This document shows, piece after piece, positions 1 to 11,571 of a DNA stretch of 64,000 bases. The notes under the pieces are model-generated. The model did not search any database, was not told the DNA's origin, and was given only the letters and a program-made list of their open reading frames with translations. This DNA is from Calvatia gigantea (lineage: Eukaryota; Basidiomycota; Agaricomycetes; Agaricales; Lycoperdaceae): positions 1,116,001 through 1,180,000 of the forward strand of contig JACAAK010000001.1 in the NCBI GenBank assembly GCA_025093985.1. Reading direction: 5' to 3'. Position numbers and translations under genes: made by a program. The stretch's first letter is position 1. Every line of letters begins with the position of its first letter.

Positions 1-1693
1 ATGGAGGGTCTCTTCCGGAATGTGGTGCGAAGGATAGGCAGCACGCAGCCAGCGTAGCAGCATGGAATGGGAGCCTTTGTCGTAGGATTCGTTCGTAAAT
101 GAAATGGCTAGAGACTATATATTATATGAGCGGGTGCGCGGAGGGTATAAAGGTGAGAACGCACCATCATTCCAGGACCAGGTGTACCGTTTTGTTCTGC
201 CCTCTTGACACCTTCCATAAGTGCCTTCATTCCTGCTTCCTCCCGTTCGTCCATGTTACGAGTCTCCCCCAAGAGGATCCAAGCCTCATACCCTCCCTCA
301 CCCAATTCCCCTTTTTGAATGGCGGCCTCGAGCATCAACGCCGCCTCCGATAGAGAACCATTCTGCTCTAGTAGTGCCTTTGCATCGTTCAACAATGAAC
401 GTGTTGGAAGCTCCATCATGTATTTGTTGTTGTTCTCTGCAGGTGAGGTTAGGTAGGGTGGTTTTATTAGATGGAGGAGACAAACCGAATACATAAGGCC
501 CCAGTACAGGAACGCCCACATCATCAAACTCTAGTCTTTCTCCAGGGGCTGAATCCGTCGAAAAATCACCGAGACCATCTTCCCATGCTTTTTGCATAGA
601 CGCACCATAGTCGGTCTCAAGTTCATCCCGTTGTGCATTCATGAGCTGGTTGAATTGGGCTTCCCACTTGGCCATATCCTCCTGTGGAGGCGGGAGTTCT
701 GATGATTGAAGGTCTTCCCAGACCCTAAAGAACCGTAAGCAGGTTGCCTTATAAACCTGGGCAAACCCACCTCTTAAAGTCTATTTCTTCCTGATCTCTC
801 CCGTCGTCTAGCCTAACTTTATCCAGAGCCTCGTTGATGTCTGTAACATCGTCCTTGACCTCCTCGATCCGGGATGTTTGCCCTTGCAATGAAGCGGCGA
901 CCTGGGCAAACGCAGCCTCAAAGTCAGCTTCCCTGCTCTTGCCTTTGCCTTTGCCTTGGTCCGCGATCGTGAGGTTGGGGTACATGCCGTACGTCATTCC
1001 ACTCGACATTCCGTACATAGGGATCGAATTTCCATACATGCCCATCGATGACATATAAGAACTCATTTGTTGGACTGCGTGAGTCCAACATCAGACAAAG
1101 AGGAACGTAACAAAAGAGGTGGACGCACGTTCGGGTCTGGTGGACAAGTTTTGTTGCATCGCGGGACTGACAGGCGAAGTAATTTGGTTTGGGGTTGTAA
1201 ATTCCGCTGCCCAAGGCTGCTTGATTCGGATCATCGAGCGGACGGTAGGCCTGGTGTTTCTGTTGTTCCATAACCCAAGCATCGTGGAGGTTTGGTCCAG
1301 CTGGACCACCTGGCATCTGGTTCAACCGGGCGAGTTCCGCTGGGTGTGGGGCAAATGATGGGCCAGCGGAAGGTCCTTGAGCATCGAAAAATTGTCGGGC
1401 GAGGGCGAGATCTTGTTCATTTGCAATGAAGGGACCCGCCGTTGTTGATAATTGGTGAAGCTGTGAGTACAATCAATTAGTGTCTGAGACCAGCTTGACT
1501 ACTATAACCTACTCTGCTTGACGATGGGCCTGCGATTCTGTCCTTTGGGAAAATTAGCCACACCTGGGGATGGGGTAATTAGATGACTAACCTGTTGGAG
1601 GCTTCGGTCTCCCTCAGTGTGCTTGAGCACTTGTGACAAGGGGTTTACGGATACAGCGCATTCAGAACCAGACATTAATCCTTGGAACGACAT
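1..1693 (-). CDS. PEX5: Peroxisomal targeting signal 1 receptor Pex5, C-terminus cut by window edge
   Basis: Pex5 is the cytosolic shuttling receptor that binds C-terminal SKL-type signals through TPR repeats and docks cargo at the peroxisome. The first exon (start 1693) has the conserved N-terminus, with the cysteine used for ubiquitin-dependent recycling (MSFQGLMSGSECAVSVNPL) followed by KHTEGDRSLQQ. Later exons carry a Met/Tyr/Gly-rich stretch, one clear WxxxF docking motif (WEAQF near 645-660), and the linker leading into the first TPRs (LLEQNGSLSEAALMLEAAIQ, then GYEAWILLGET). The last visible exon, about 1-111, reads SLAISFTNESYDKGSH and runs off the window. At least five introns of about 45-70 bases are visible and the frame stays open through them. 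An acceptor ending ATGAG near 1060 is needed to keep frame into the MSS/MYG segment. Identity is certain; the remaining TPRs lie outside the window. Confidence 0.93.
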
Positions 1694-2413
1694 CGTTCAG
1701 TATATCTAGTGTCAGTGGTATAAGTTCTGGAAGGGTGTGGAGGTGGGATCCAAGAATTTCAATGAATGCGGTCTTAACCCTACCGGTCCGGAGGTTGCCG
1801 GTGTTATATCCACCTATCATTTGATTTCCCCGTGCATGGTGGTACCCGGCGCAACGCAAATGTTTAAATGTAAGTATAGTCCAGGGAGAATAGTGGATTC
1901 ATGCCCTATTCTAGCCTTCTTTTAACCTCGCAACTCCAGAAGACGACAGCTGAGAGCTATTAACATATTAAACAGCCGTTCCTCCGAGTCCGAGTGATTG
2001 CCATCACCGAAGTCCTACTTCGGAAGAACTTGACCATGAACCCTCAAGGGGTTGACAGATCAGTACTAGTGTTTTTGGAACAAAACATTTGCCAGGGGCG
2101 TCTTCGATCGAGACACCGCCATTCTTCAGCTTCAAATTCCCCTGGCCTCGTATATCATAGACAGGGCAAGACGGTAAATAGACTTGGCCAATAGGGAGCA
2201 GCTGTCCGGCTTCACGTGACTGACGCGTCGAGTGGACATACGAGAACGAACTTCCCACGATCAGTGTTTGTTTGGCTTGTAAGCTGCTCTGCGTTAGACT
2301 TCCTCGAAGACAGTCGGGCCCTTTTTGACTGCTACGGCTTCATCACGACTCTGACGGCGAGACCGAACCAAACGCCGTGGACACACGCCAGTCAGTGGCA
2401 TCGTTCACCCTCA
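1694..2413. promoter_or_regulatory. Divergent intergenic region between PEX5 and the BUD4-like gene
   Basis: These 720 bases separate the two start codons and must hold both promoters. An open frame from 2216 runs into the BUD4-like gene, but its first 66 residues look random and the conserved-looking N-terminus begins at the ATG at 2414, so I treat this stretch as 5' untranslated and promoter DNA. I see no convincing TATA element. Confidence 0.5.
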
Positions 2414-5400
2414 ATGGCAACACACAAACATGCCCCTTTCCGGGACCGTCTACTCTCAAATTCTCCTGATCCTATCAAGTCATCTATTCTGCGTGAGTCT
2501 GGTATGGGTTGGGCATCTTCACAACCTGGCTCTATACCTTCTTCTTCTACTTCTGGTCCCGTCACTTCACCTCTTCGGATTGCAAAGCGAGACTCACCCG
2601 TCCTCCAACGAGGCGCCAACGTTGCCCGCCGTTCCTCCTCTAGCTTTAAGCACGTTCGTAACAACAATCTGGTCACAAAATCACCTTTCAAAACACAACC
2701 GCCCAAATCCTCTCCACCTCCTCGCCCTCCCCCCATTGCATTTCCTACCAGACGCGTGTCCGGCGAAAAACGGCCTCGCCCCTCATCCATGCACGAGGAG
2801 GCAGAAAATGAGAACGATCGCCCTTTTGCTCTCAAACGTGACCGGAAACAAAGCAAGACATTCCAAGGCCTTCTCGAGAAGGAGCCTGTCACTAAGAGCC
2901 CGTTCAAAAAGCGAGAAACCACACCAGGTCTGGATGAAGTTGTTCCGCCTCTGCCTCTCTCTCCTTCAAAACCACCACTCCCTATCAATGCACCCCCTAT
3001 TGCTACCATAACCTCTCAACTCGCCCTAGCCAGGGAAAGTTCTCCCGCAACTGCTATGGGCCCTTCGCCAGGGAGGTCTTCGCTTAAGCCTAGACGTTTA
3101 CACGGTCCCCGTCATAGTGGCGGAAGGAGGGAACGCAGGAAGACGGTCACGTTTGACGAACGATGCGATGTCCTTGAATTTGATCGCGACACATCTGACG
3201 AAGAATTTTGGGAAGAGTCCGACGACGGGGAGCGTTATGGCGAGCCTTATCACGATACCGAAGAGGCCGATATGTTTTTCGGCGGCGGTGGGCAAGCCAT
3301 CGACGAACTTCCCCAAGAAGAAGTTCAGCACCAGCTTGCGCCCGATGTTTCCATGGAAGAGGATTCTTATGAGAGCATTCAACTTCCTGACCCAGATACA
3401 CCCGCGACGCGAGGCCTTCTGGATCCCGATGCCAGCATTACCGGCCTCGTTGACGAGATATTTTTCTCCTCCTAGTGCTCCCATAAATAATGTCGATACC
3501 TCTGAATCCGCAACGCCCCCACGTATGTCCAATCTACCCAACGACCTTGAGACGGAAGATGACATTTCCCCCGGACGAAGCCATCACGTTGAACACCTAT
3601 CACGACATCACGAACAGCATTCTCCCCAACATAGTCAGCCACTCCCGCAATTTTCTCCGCATGCATCCCCCCAAATTCAGCAACCCCCCGTCGTCGTCCG
3701 ACGGTTTTCCCAAGAGAACAACGATATACCTTATCCCTACAACCTTGGGTTGCCTACTCACGCTTCTCCCCATGGGCCTCCTGCCACACCGCCGCGACCA
3801 GTTTTGGGGCCTGCCCAAAGCACGCCGCCCCCGGATCGGTCAACCCACATGGAGAAGATCCTGGAGTACCACGGAGAGGAGCAAGAAGTCAATGCTGAGG
3901 AACTTCCAGCGAACTTTTCACCAAGGAACTCGACTAACACTATGATGACTCGCGGTGAAGGCTCGATTCCGAAATTTAAATGGCCACGAGGTAAGCAACC
4001 CGTCACCTTTCACGTTTATTTGACTAGCTAACAGGTTTCAGGATCTCAACATACTGAGCGTCGTTCGCCTGCTCCCAACACAGACATACTTGACCACCAT
4101 CGGGAGTTAAGTTTTGATGGTCATAGGTCGAGCGACTCGATGGATCCCGCCAATCTCTCCATTGGAAATTCTGAAGTCAGTCTAAGTGGATTAGCGCGAA
4201 GTGACATCTATCATTCCGACGACGAAGTGTGCACTATTTTTTTCCCTGATATTTGTTGACCAAAACGTTTTTAGGGGCCGCCAGAGTCCGTGCTGGACCA
4301 TTCGTCATCCTTTAAGGATGACCCTAAACAAGAATACTCTGCTTCATTTGTCGCCGGGAACGACGAAGAGGAAATTCTTGCGGCCGTTAATGACGGGAGT
4401 TCAAGAAGAGGCTCTTCTGGCCCCTCGCCTCGATCAGAAATTCCTTCCCGGTTTACGTCCCCGTCTATTGCTGCGGCGTCCCCTCTCAATCTGAGCCAAA
4501 ACAGCAGCACTTCTCGTGCGATGTCTCCCCGTCCTAATATGCGCCATCGTATAAGCAAAGAGGATATTTGGCGTCGCCTAACCGAAAGGAGAAGTACACT
4601 CAGTCCTAGCCCTGAGCCCGCGCCTCAGCTTAATTCGGTCATGGAGCGAGTGGTGTCCCTCCCGGCACTCGAAACGGCTCCGGCTAATGAAGACGAGCGT
4701 CGATCTCCGGAACCAACCCTTCTTCAGGAACAGAATATTGAGGATCCCGACTGTGACAAGGAACAAAACAGGATGTCTGTACTGACCGATATCAGCACCG
4801 AAACGGCCACTATCCAGTGTGCAGAGAGACTTCATGTTACCCAGGGGTTGCCAACCCCAGATAGTCTTTCAGAGAAAGAATTTGGAATGCTCAGCGTTGG
4901 TGCCAATCTTCAAGTGAACTTTGGCAGCAAGTTCAGCCTTGGTGGGTTGGGAATTAATCGCGATGATACCCGGATGCAGTCAAAGGAGAGTCTCGGAGTT
5001 CTCCCTCCTCGTAAGGATGAGGCCGACAGCAGTAGCATCAACAGTGGTGCTAGCATTAAAGTAGGAGATATGGACGTCAGTATGGACATGAAGAGCGCCC
5101 TGGATAGACTCATGGATGACGTTGCTGGAGCAGGCGGCCGCGAGGAGGATTCAACCATGACTGACGAGTATGATGAATCTTACGACCAGTCTATGGAAAT
5201 TATACGGCCTAATAAAATCCAACGGGCAGCAACAGACTCAGATCTGTTGTATCACAACGAGGCATCGAGCAGGGCTATCCCAGGGCCTTCCGCGACCTCA
5301 ATACCTCCACCCCCGCCTCCCAAGGATAACAATATCAAGGCTCGAGAGCAACTCATTCTCGAGAAGAGGAGGGAAGCCCGTAGAGCAGAGGATGGCAGGG

Positions 5401-7308
5401 TTTGTTCCCACGCGGGGCAACGGCCAGAGGTTACAAGCGCAGTTGGGACTTGGACGACCGAGCAGGAGACGCAGCATGAGCGCTGGAGATGCACAAGGAC
5501 CTGGTGAAGAAGGGTATGGATCAACTTTTGAGTATCGGAGAGATGGAGAAACTCGTTGAGGACCCGCTTTCTCAGAGTATTGAGCGTGAGCTCAAGAAGC
5601 TGGAAAGTGATGAGAATGTCGCCGAGAAAAAGAGTGTAAGCTTCTCATCCTCATTACGATGACCCATTTAGCTGACGGTGTTTGTTAACAGAAATACCAA
5701 ATCCGGGAGCACGAGGGCACGATTTATGCATCAGCATTGGAGGACAAGGTTTCTCATTTGGATGGTGCTGGGGATCTTGATACTGGAAAAGCGTGGAGGA
5801 CGGTCCGCAGGCCATCAGACATGGTGCGTGTCTTGTGTCGAATATAAGAACACGAATTGACTCTCGCCTTAGGACGAGTACTCGAAACAAATAAAGGAAT
5901 ATCGCTCCCAAGCCAATCCTGCCAAAGCATACGGCAAGGTTTTTGTCAAAGGTTGATACGTTCTTCATTAGCCCTTTCTTCCTTACTTATGTGTGCTTGG
6001 AACAGTTTTGGGTATCAAAGTAGCGAACGTTCCTTTGCCGCAACAACCCACAACCTTTACTTGCACGCTGAACAATGGCATTCACTTCGTCACGACACCT
6101 GAATGCGACCTTAGCTCGGACTGTCGCATCGATCAGGAGTTTGAGTTGTATGTGACACCGTTCGTTTGATGAAGATATTTCCTCTGACAACCACTTCCTG
6201 CAGGATTGAACACAGCAAACTCGAGTTCACGTTGACGTTGAAGATTCGCCGGGACCCCCACATTATTGCACAGTTTAAAGCTCTTACACCCTCACCTACG
6301 CCACCGCCGCCACCGCCCGTCCCAATCCAACAATCAACCTCAAGGGGTATGCGCTCCTTCTGGTCTTCGTCACCTAAGAAGTCCTCGAAACAGAAGACCG
6401 TCCAAACGCCACCCCCGCCACCCCCACCTGTCCAGCGCCTTCCCGAGAACCTTGCGCGTTATCTCAAACCCGACGGCACACTAGCACGAGCGTTCATCCA
6501 GTTTAAGGATATTGCGACGAGATGCAATACGCGGTTATTCGAGACAAGTTATCCGCTCATTGGACAGCGCGTTGAGCTAGGCGGCAAGTTTTCCACGCTG
6601 CAGGTTGGAGAGATCGCTTTGCAGATGTTCAGGCTGCCTCCTCTATCTGGCATCCCACCCGATCAGTTGCCTCAAAGTTTGGAAGAATGTCATCGCGGAC
6701 TGCGCCATATCAACTGGCACAAAATGACTTATTTTCAGGGTGCCCTGACCCAGAGTGGAGGCGACTGCAACGTAAGTATCCCTCAGCTTGACATCTATGC
6801 GCAACAACTGATAGTGATCGGCTTTTAACTTTTTTCAGACCAGGCGCCGTCGCCATTTCCGCGTTATTGGTGCTAAACTGGTAGCCTTTAGTGATATCAC
6901 CAAAAAGGCCACTGCCACGATAGATCTGAAGAAGGCGATCGCGGTGCAAGATGACCAGGACCTGCGCAATCCACTCAGTCCGCTGGCTCGGACTAGAGGA
7001 TATGACGAAGACAACTTGTTTGGTCTCCAACGATCATTTAGGCTTATATTCCCCCAAGACCAAGAAATTATATTTTTTGCTGACACAGACGAAGAGAAAT
7101 CTAGATGGTGTGTTGATTTTGTGATTCAGCGCCTGGCAATGAATGACATGTCTGTAGGCTTGAAGTACTTCGCGCGCTCGTTGGACACATTCCACCACAT
7201 CCACTTTGGGCGGAGTTGTTGTGGCAACGACAGGAAGAGTCCTCCAAACGGACAGGAAATCAGGCGTCTGTAGCGCAGGCCGCCGCTGGGGCGGGACAGG
7301 AACGGTGA
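2414..7308 (+). CDS. Bud4/anillin-like PH-domain protein, reading frame interrupted by single-base shifts
   Basis: This resembles basidiomycete Bud4 homologues, large scaffolds that link septins and the actomyosin ring at the bud neck or septum. The N-terminal 800 or so residues are low-complexity, Ser/Pro-rich, with KSPFK repeats and the segment RRKTVTFDERCDVLEF. The C-terminal half has conserved REHEGTIYAS, GKAWRTVRRPSDM and LNNGIHFVTTPEC segments, then a PH domain (from TYFQGALTQSGG through RRHFRVIGAKLVAFSD to ADTDEEKSRW) and a tail ending GAGQER. Introns are supported at 3991-4041, 4227-4274, 5636-5691, 5824-5872, 5952-6005, 6148-6203, 6772-6838 and 7108-7157. The frame does not hold at 3461-3465 (a T5 run), near 5398-5400, and near 5512-5514. 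Removing one base at each place restores conserved sequence. A 43-base intron at 5400-5442 is an alternative for the second. Total length would be about 1,480 residues. Confidence 0.8.
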
Positions 7309-8381
7309 CTTGGCACTTTTCTTCGTTGTGATCCATAATTCGCATTTGGCATTGTCATTTTACAACTTTTTGATACACTCGCTCTCCTCATGACGATTGC
7401 TTTACATTTTGACTTCCTCTTACCCTATCATCTGGTCGCACGACTTTAAGCAAAGCATTGTATTTTGGTAGTCTAGAATGCATATATACATCTTCGTTCA
7501 ATTTCCGTCTAAACCCCTCTTCCCCTTTTACCCCGAGGAGCAGCAGTCGAGATCCCTGATGAACTGGAGGTCAACACGTAAAAATCACACGTAACGGAGA
7601 TGCCGGGCATTGATTTCTCATCGAGAGTTACTCGGAGGATACCCCTATGTCAAAAAGTATCTCTCCAATAACGTTCACTTCTTCAGCCGCAGCGCCGTCG
7701 GCATTGGTTTTTGAGGCTCTCCATAGATACAGCTTCAAATTATAGAAGGACCCGATGAAACCCATATATCATGCACCATGCTTCGTGTTTCACGCCCGCC
7801 CCGAGTCCAGGTCATGATCGCCCTGCGGACGTCCCGAATTACTGCTGAAATCGAGAAAGAATAGAAAACGCTGTGATTGGTCCGGCAGAAAGGGTTAAAG
7901 GCGTCCATCATCGGTGTTCACATGGACCGTAAGTTCTAAAAGTTACAGTACTTTGTCTTCTTTGATCTTACATTTATAAACAGGCTCATGTTCTGTTCGT
8001 CATGCACCGCCCGCGATCTAGAACCGAGGGAAAACGTCCGTTGTGTCAACTGCGACGGAAGCTCTCTGCATCGTTCTCTCTAAGTCCTCGACCACCAGGT
8101 CCCTTCCCACCTTTAATAACCGTCCATCCTTGCTTCAAACCCACCCGGTTTGCAACTTAGTTATTGGGTCGTGAAGACCAACCCTTCTCAATCTCGTGGA
8201 TTTTGCGCCCTCCAGGTGACGCTTGCAATCAAAGGGGGTCGGCGTTGGCTAACACCAGTTGTTGAGTAGCCTTTGGCTCGCCCTCCGGCAGTGAATTGGA
8301 AACTATCGACGGAAGCCCCCTCCCATCCACCCTTTTTATGATCACTCGACAACAAGGTATAATCCTACAAGGCGGTCTTAC
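7309..8381. other. Intergenic stretch, mostly featureless
   Basis: No convincing gene is seen. It holds one perfect-looking intron signal (7928-7982, GTAAGT to AACAG) followed by a 31-codon frame at 7988-8083 with two CxxC pairs. I could not connect this frame to a start upstream. Confidence 0.5.
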
Positions 8382-9945
8382 ATGACTTCAACCCCAACTG
8401 GTTGGCTTCCTACCTTGGCTAATGCTTCTGCCACACCGACGGCCCCTACCCCAATTATATATGGTCCTTTCCGCACTGTACCCGAGGCGTCTGGGGCACA
8501 GGCCGTAAATCGAAGCTCAAGTCAGTCAGCGACTCAGCGCATATCACACTTACAGGTCCTGAAATCTACCGTTTAATCCAGTTGCTGCACTGGCGTTCCT
8601 GGTCTGGGATATCTTGATCACATTCGATGATGAGGTCAGTCCCAGAAAATACTGGTCTTTTGCAGCACTCTCAATGGTTCAAATTTGAAGGTCAAATATA
8701 TCTGGCCGTGAGTAAACCATACACGATGCCTGTACACTAACACTTAGACCGTAGTGACACAGACGCGCCTGGAGCTACACGAAATACGTTTACTTCTTTG
8801 TGCGATACGTACCTGTGCTAGTTGAAGTGTGAGCATCGCTCGTTTCCCGCCTTGCGTGTTCCTCACGCTATTTTCCTCCAGATCAATTTTGTGCATTGGG
8901 ACAGAGCTCACGCCACTGTTCCATTTTACCTCACACGACTGTTTTATCTGGCAGACCTACCAAGCCGCTGCTGCGACATTGATTATCATCGCTGTTGACA
9001 CAATCTTGATTCTGAGGGGTACGCTCAAAAACTCTTAGACTACGCCGACCTTTCACCTGACAATCAACCCTAGTGCGCGCGCTGTTTAACCACTCGCCTG
9101 TAATACACAACATCATAAAAGGCGCGTTCGTGGTGGAGATTATTGGCATGATCGTCGCAATGATAATCGCGGTACCCAAAATCAAATTCAACGATGTCTG
9201 CCTGGTAACCCACTCTCCCAAGAGCATGGCATTATGGTAGACTCGTCCTTTCTCGTGCATGCATTGACTCAAGTTGACCTTACGTAGGGCCGTCTCGTTG
9301 CTGTTTCAAGCGCTTCTTTTCACTCTGACTGCCTATCGCTTCTTTGACACTCTCAAGGTGGGCTGGCGTGATGTGCCGCTGATGTCGCTTTTAATGCGAG
9401 ATGGGACGTGGGCTTTCTTTCTTCTCTTCTGTGAGTCAGGTGGCGTGATGCGATGATGCGTTGTTTTATACTTACGAATTCAATCAGTCATCTACTTGGG
9501 CTATGCGATTCTTCTCGTTATTCCACATCATTCCTTCGCAGGTGTTCTCTATGGGTATGTTCAAACGTTTTTCTGTTTGGCCAAGGTATTTACATTAATT
9601 GCAATGTGCCAGCTGGCTGCTTGCAGCATTTTCATTCTCAGTAAATTTCCCCTAATCCTCTACGGCCCTAAGCTGCGATTGACGCGTCCACAACAGGGAT
9701 ATCGGGTAATCTTAAACCTCAATAGTTTTGGTTCAACATACCGCGTTGTTGTCAACGAGGCAAGACATCCTCCAAGTCGCACCACCCATCAAACTAGCAC
9801 CAACATCCAATTCATGTCCCATCATCTATCAAGCACTGAACCTTTCTCTTATGAACTTAGATCAATAACCACAACAAATGCTTCACGAACAATAGGACAG
9901 ACATCGGGGCTGTCCGCGATATCAGAGTTGAGACTTGACCCATGA
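8382..9945 (+). CDS. DUF6533-type seven-helix integral membrane protein
   Basis: The protein matches the large basidiomycete DUF6533 family of seven-helix membrane proteins, whose function is unknown. The diagnostic N-terminal helix is AALAFLVWDILITFDDE, followed by VKYIWPRAWSYTKYVYFFVR. Further hydrophobic segments follow: AAAATLIIIAVDTILIL, FVVEIIGMIVAMIIAV, VSLLFQALLFTLTAYRFF, IYLGYAILLVI and WLLAAFSFSGYRVILNLN. A Ser/Thr-rich cytosolic tail ends at 9945. Exons that fit in phase are 8382-8520, 8582-8634, a 17-base exon 8691-8707, 8763-8828, 8882-9018 and 9074 onward; the later ones are less precise. The exact start is the weakest part. The stop lies 68 bases from the convergent stop of the first aldo-keto reductase. 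Confidence 0.82.
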
Positions 9946-10013
9946 TGCATATGCACTTATTTTGTATCTTTACCTATGTAAGACTAATGATCGTGTATAT
10001 TGTCCAATTGAAA

Positions 10014-11305
10014 CTAGTCCGCATGAACAGGATTCCAACTGATTGCTCCCTTCGTTCCCTCGTCGAGACCATCCATTCTGGCGACATCCTCGCTACTCAG
10101 TTCAAAATCGTAGATGTCAATATTGGAATGGATTCTGGCAGGTTTAGTGCTCTTGGGCAATGGGATAAATCTATGGAATTTTCGAGTGAGGTCCTTGAAC
10201 TTCCGATTGCATTTGGTTGTCACGCACCCTCGCTGGAGAGACCATCGGACAAGTATCTGCGCTGGTTCTTTGTGATACTACAAACCCTACTCTCAGTCTA
10301 CTTTCAGTGAGACTTCCGGGTAGCCGTACCTTCTGAACCAACTCCCCCAACAGGGGAACGTCGAACTGACCCCTAATTAGAGGACAGTACGCTTCCACAA
10401 CGATTTCATGGTTTTTACACCATTCGACAATGGGGCGCTGCTGATTGAGGGGATGTAACTATCGGATTACAGTGTGAACGCACTGTCAATCGATCGATAA
10501 TAGTAGAAGAAGCTTGCCTCGATTTGATTGATAGTGGGAAGCTCTAATCCATCCGCTTCGATCTCTTCCAGGTGTTTGATGTTACTGGAACCGATCCGGT
10601 CTGAGACGGGCGGGGTAGCACAGGAAGAAGATACCTACTAGTTGGACACACCAATGGTTCTGATTTTGCCTGCCTTCTTGGCATCTATGAGAGCCTTCCA
10701 GATAGCAATGCGAGCCTGTGCACCGGCTAGTGGGTCGTGGATGAGGAACAAGTCCACATAATCTACAGCAGCCACCGGGTCGACATCAGGCTAACGCCTG
10801 CATGAAAGAAACCTGATGTTGCAACTGACCCATGTCAAGACGCCTCAGAGATTCGTCGATCGCATTTGCTGCGCTCTTGTAATCCTTGCCTCTGCTCATC
10901 AGTTTAGTTGCTAGGTCATTTCGATTATCCCTTTTGAAGCTGCTAAATGGTTAGTCTACTCACTAATAAAGAATTGCTCCCGAGGAGCACCGAATTCTTT
11001 GACGGCCTCACCGACTTCCTTTTCATTTGCGTAGAGTTGTGCCGTATCGATATGCCTTGGGTGGCGAGTTCATAAGACACACTTGACGCACTGATTGACT
11101 ATCACCTGTATCCAGCGCGCAGAGCTTCCAAAACTGACGCCTTTGTCTCGGCCTGGCTTATCTGGTAAACCCCAAACCCTATGCGAGGGATTTCATATCC
11201 TGTTCGAGTATGGAAACGTTGATTAGCACGCACGCATACATAGATATGAGACAGTATTTTACCTGAGGAGAGCCGTATGGTGGAATTGATTGTGAGGTTG
11301 GCCAT
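10014..11305 (-). CDS. Aldo-keto reductase, copy 1 of 3
   Basis: This is a member of the aldo-keto reductase superfamily, NADPH-dependent cytosolic carbonyl reductases, closest in style to fungal 2,5-diketogluconate/xylose reductase-like enzymes. It starts MANLTINSTIRLSSG, spliced to YEIPRIGFGVYQISQAE. The catalytic Asp and Tyr lie in HIDTAQLYANE, the Lys in FITTKL, and the His in DLFLIHDP. The cofactor region has FIPLPKSTKPARIHSN, and the C-terminus is ISWNPVHAD. At least eight introns interrupt it. One, 10459-10517, has a GC donor (GAG|GCAAGC) where copy 3 has GTAAGC at the same place. The frame is intact and the length is about 290 residues, normal for the family. The substrate cannot be inferred. 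The copy 2 stop lies 266 bases upstream of this start, on the same strand. Confidence 0.9.
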
Positions 11306-11571
11306 CTGCGCTACTCGCCTTGCTACTGCCGGTATCGGTGAATGTGGGATTGGGGCTGGAGTTAGGGGGATTAGGCCGCGGAACAAATCTTCACTAAAGA
11401 GACTACTTTAAGATTCAATCATACAATTCATGAAAACAACAGGCTCGTGAAAAGCTATAAATACCAGTGCCCAATCATCCCCCCAATACCACACGAACTT
11501 AGATAGCGTTGGCATTGTGATAGGCCACCTCCACATAATGCTCCCGTGCCGCCACCGGCGTGCCGAAGTTA

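Noticed and set aside
2252..2258. TTCCCAC, a CSL-type binding site in the PEX5/BUD4-like promoter
   Set aside because: A 7-base match is expected several times by chance in 64 kb; no cluster is seen.
2216..2413. Upstream extension of the BUD4-like frame
   Set aside because: Composition is not protein-like and the first conserved-looking residues follow the ATG at 2414.
2392..3009. 205-codon minus-strand frame over the BUD4-like gene
   Set aside because: Gly/Arg-rich antisense of a Ser/Pro-rich coding exon; no domain or splice partners.
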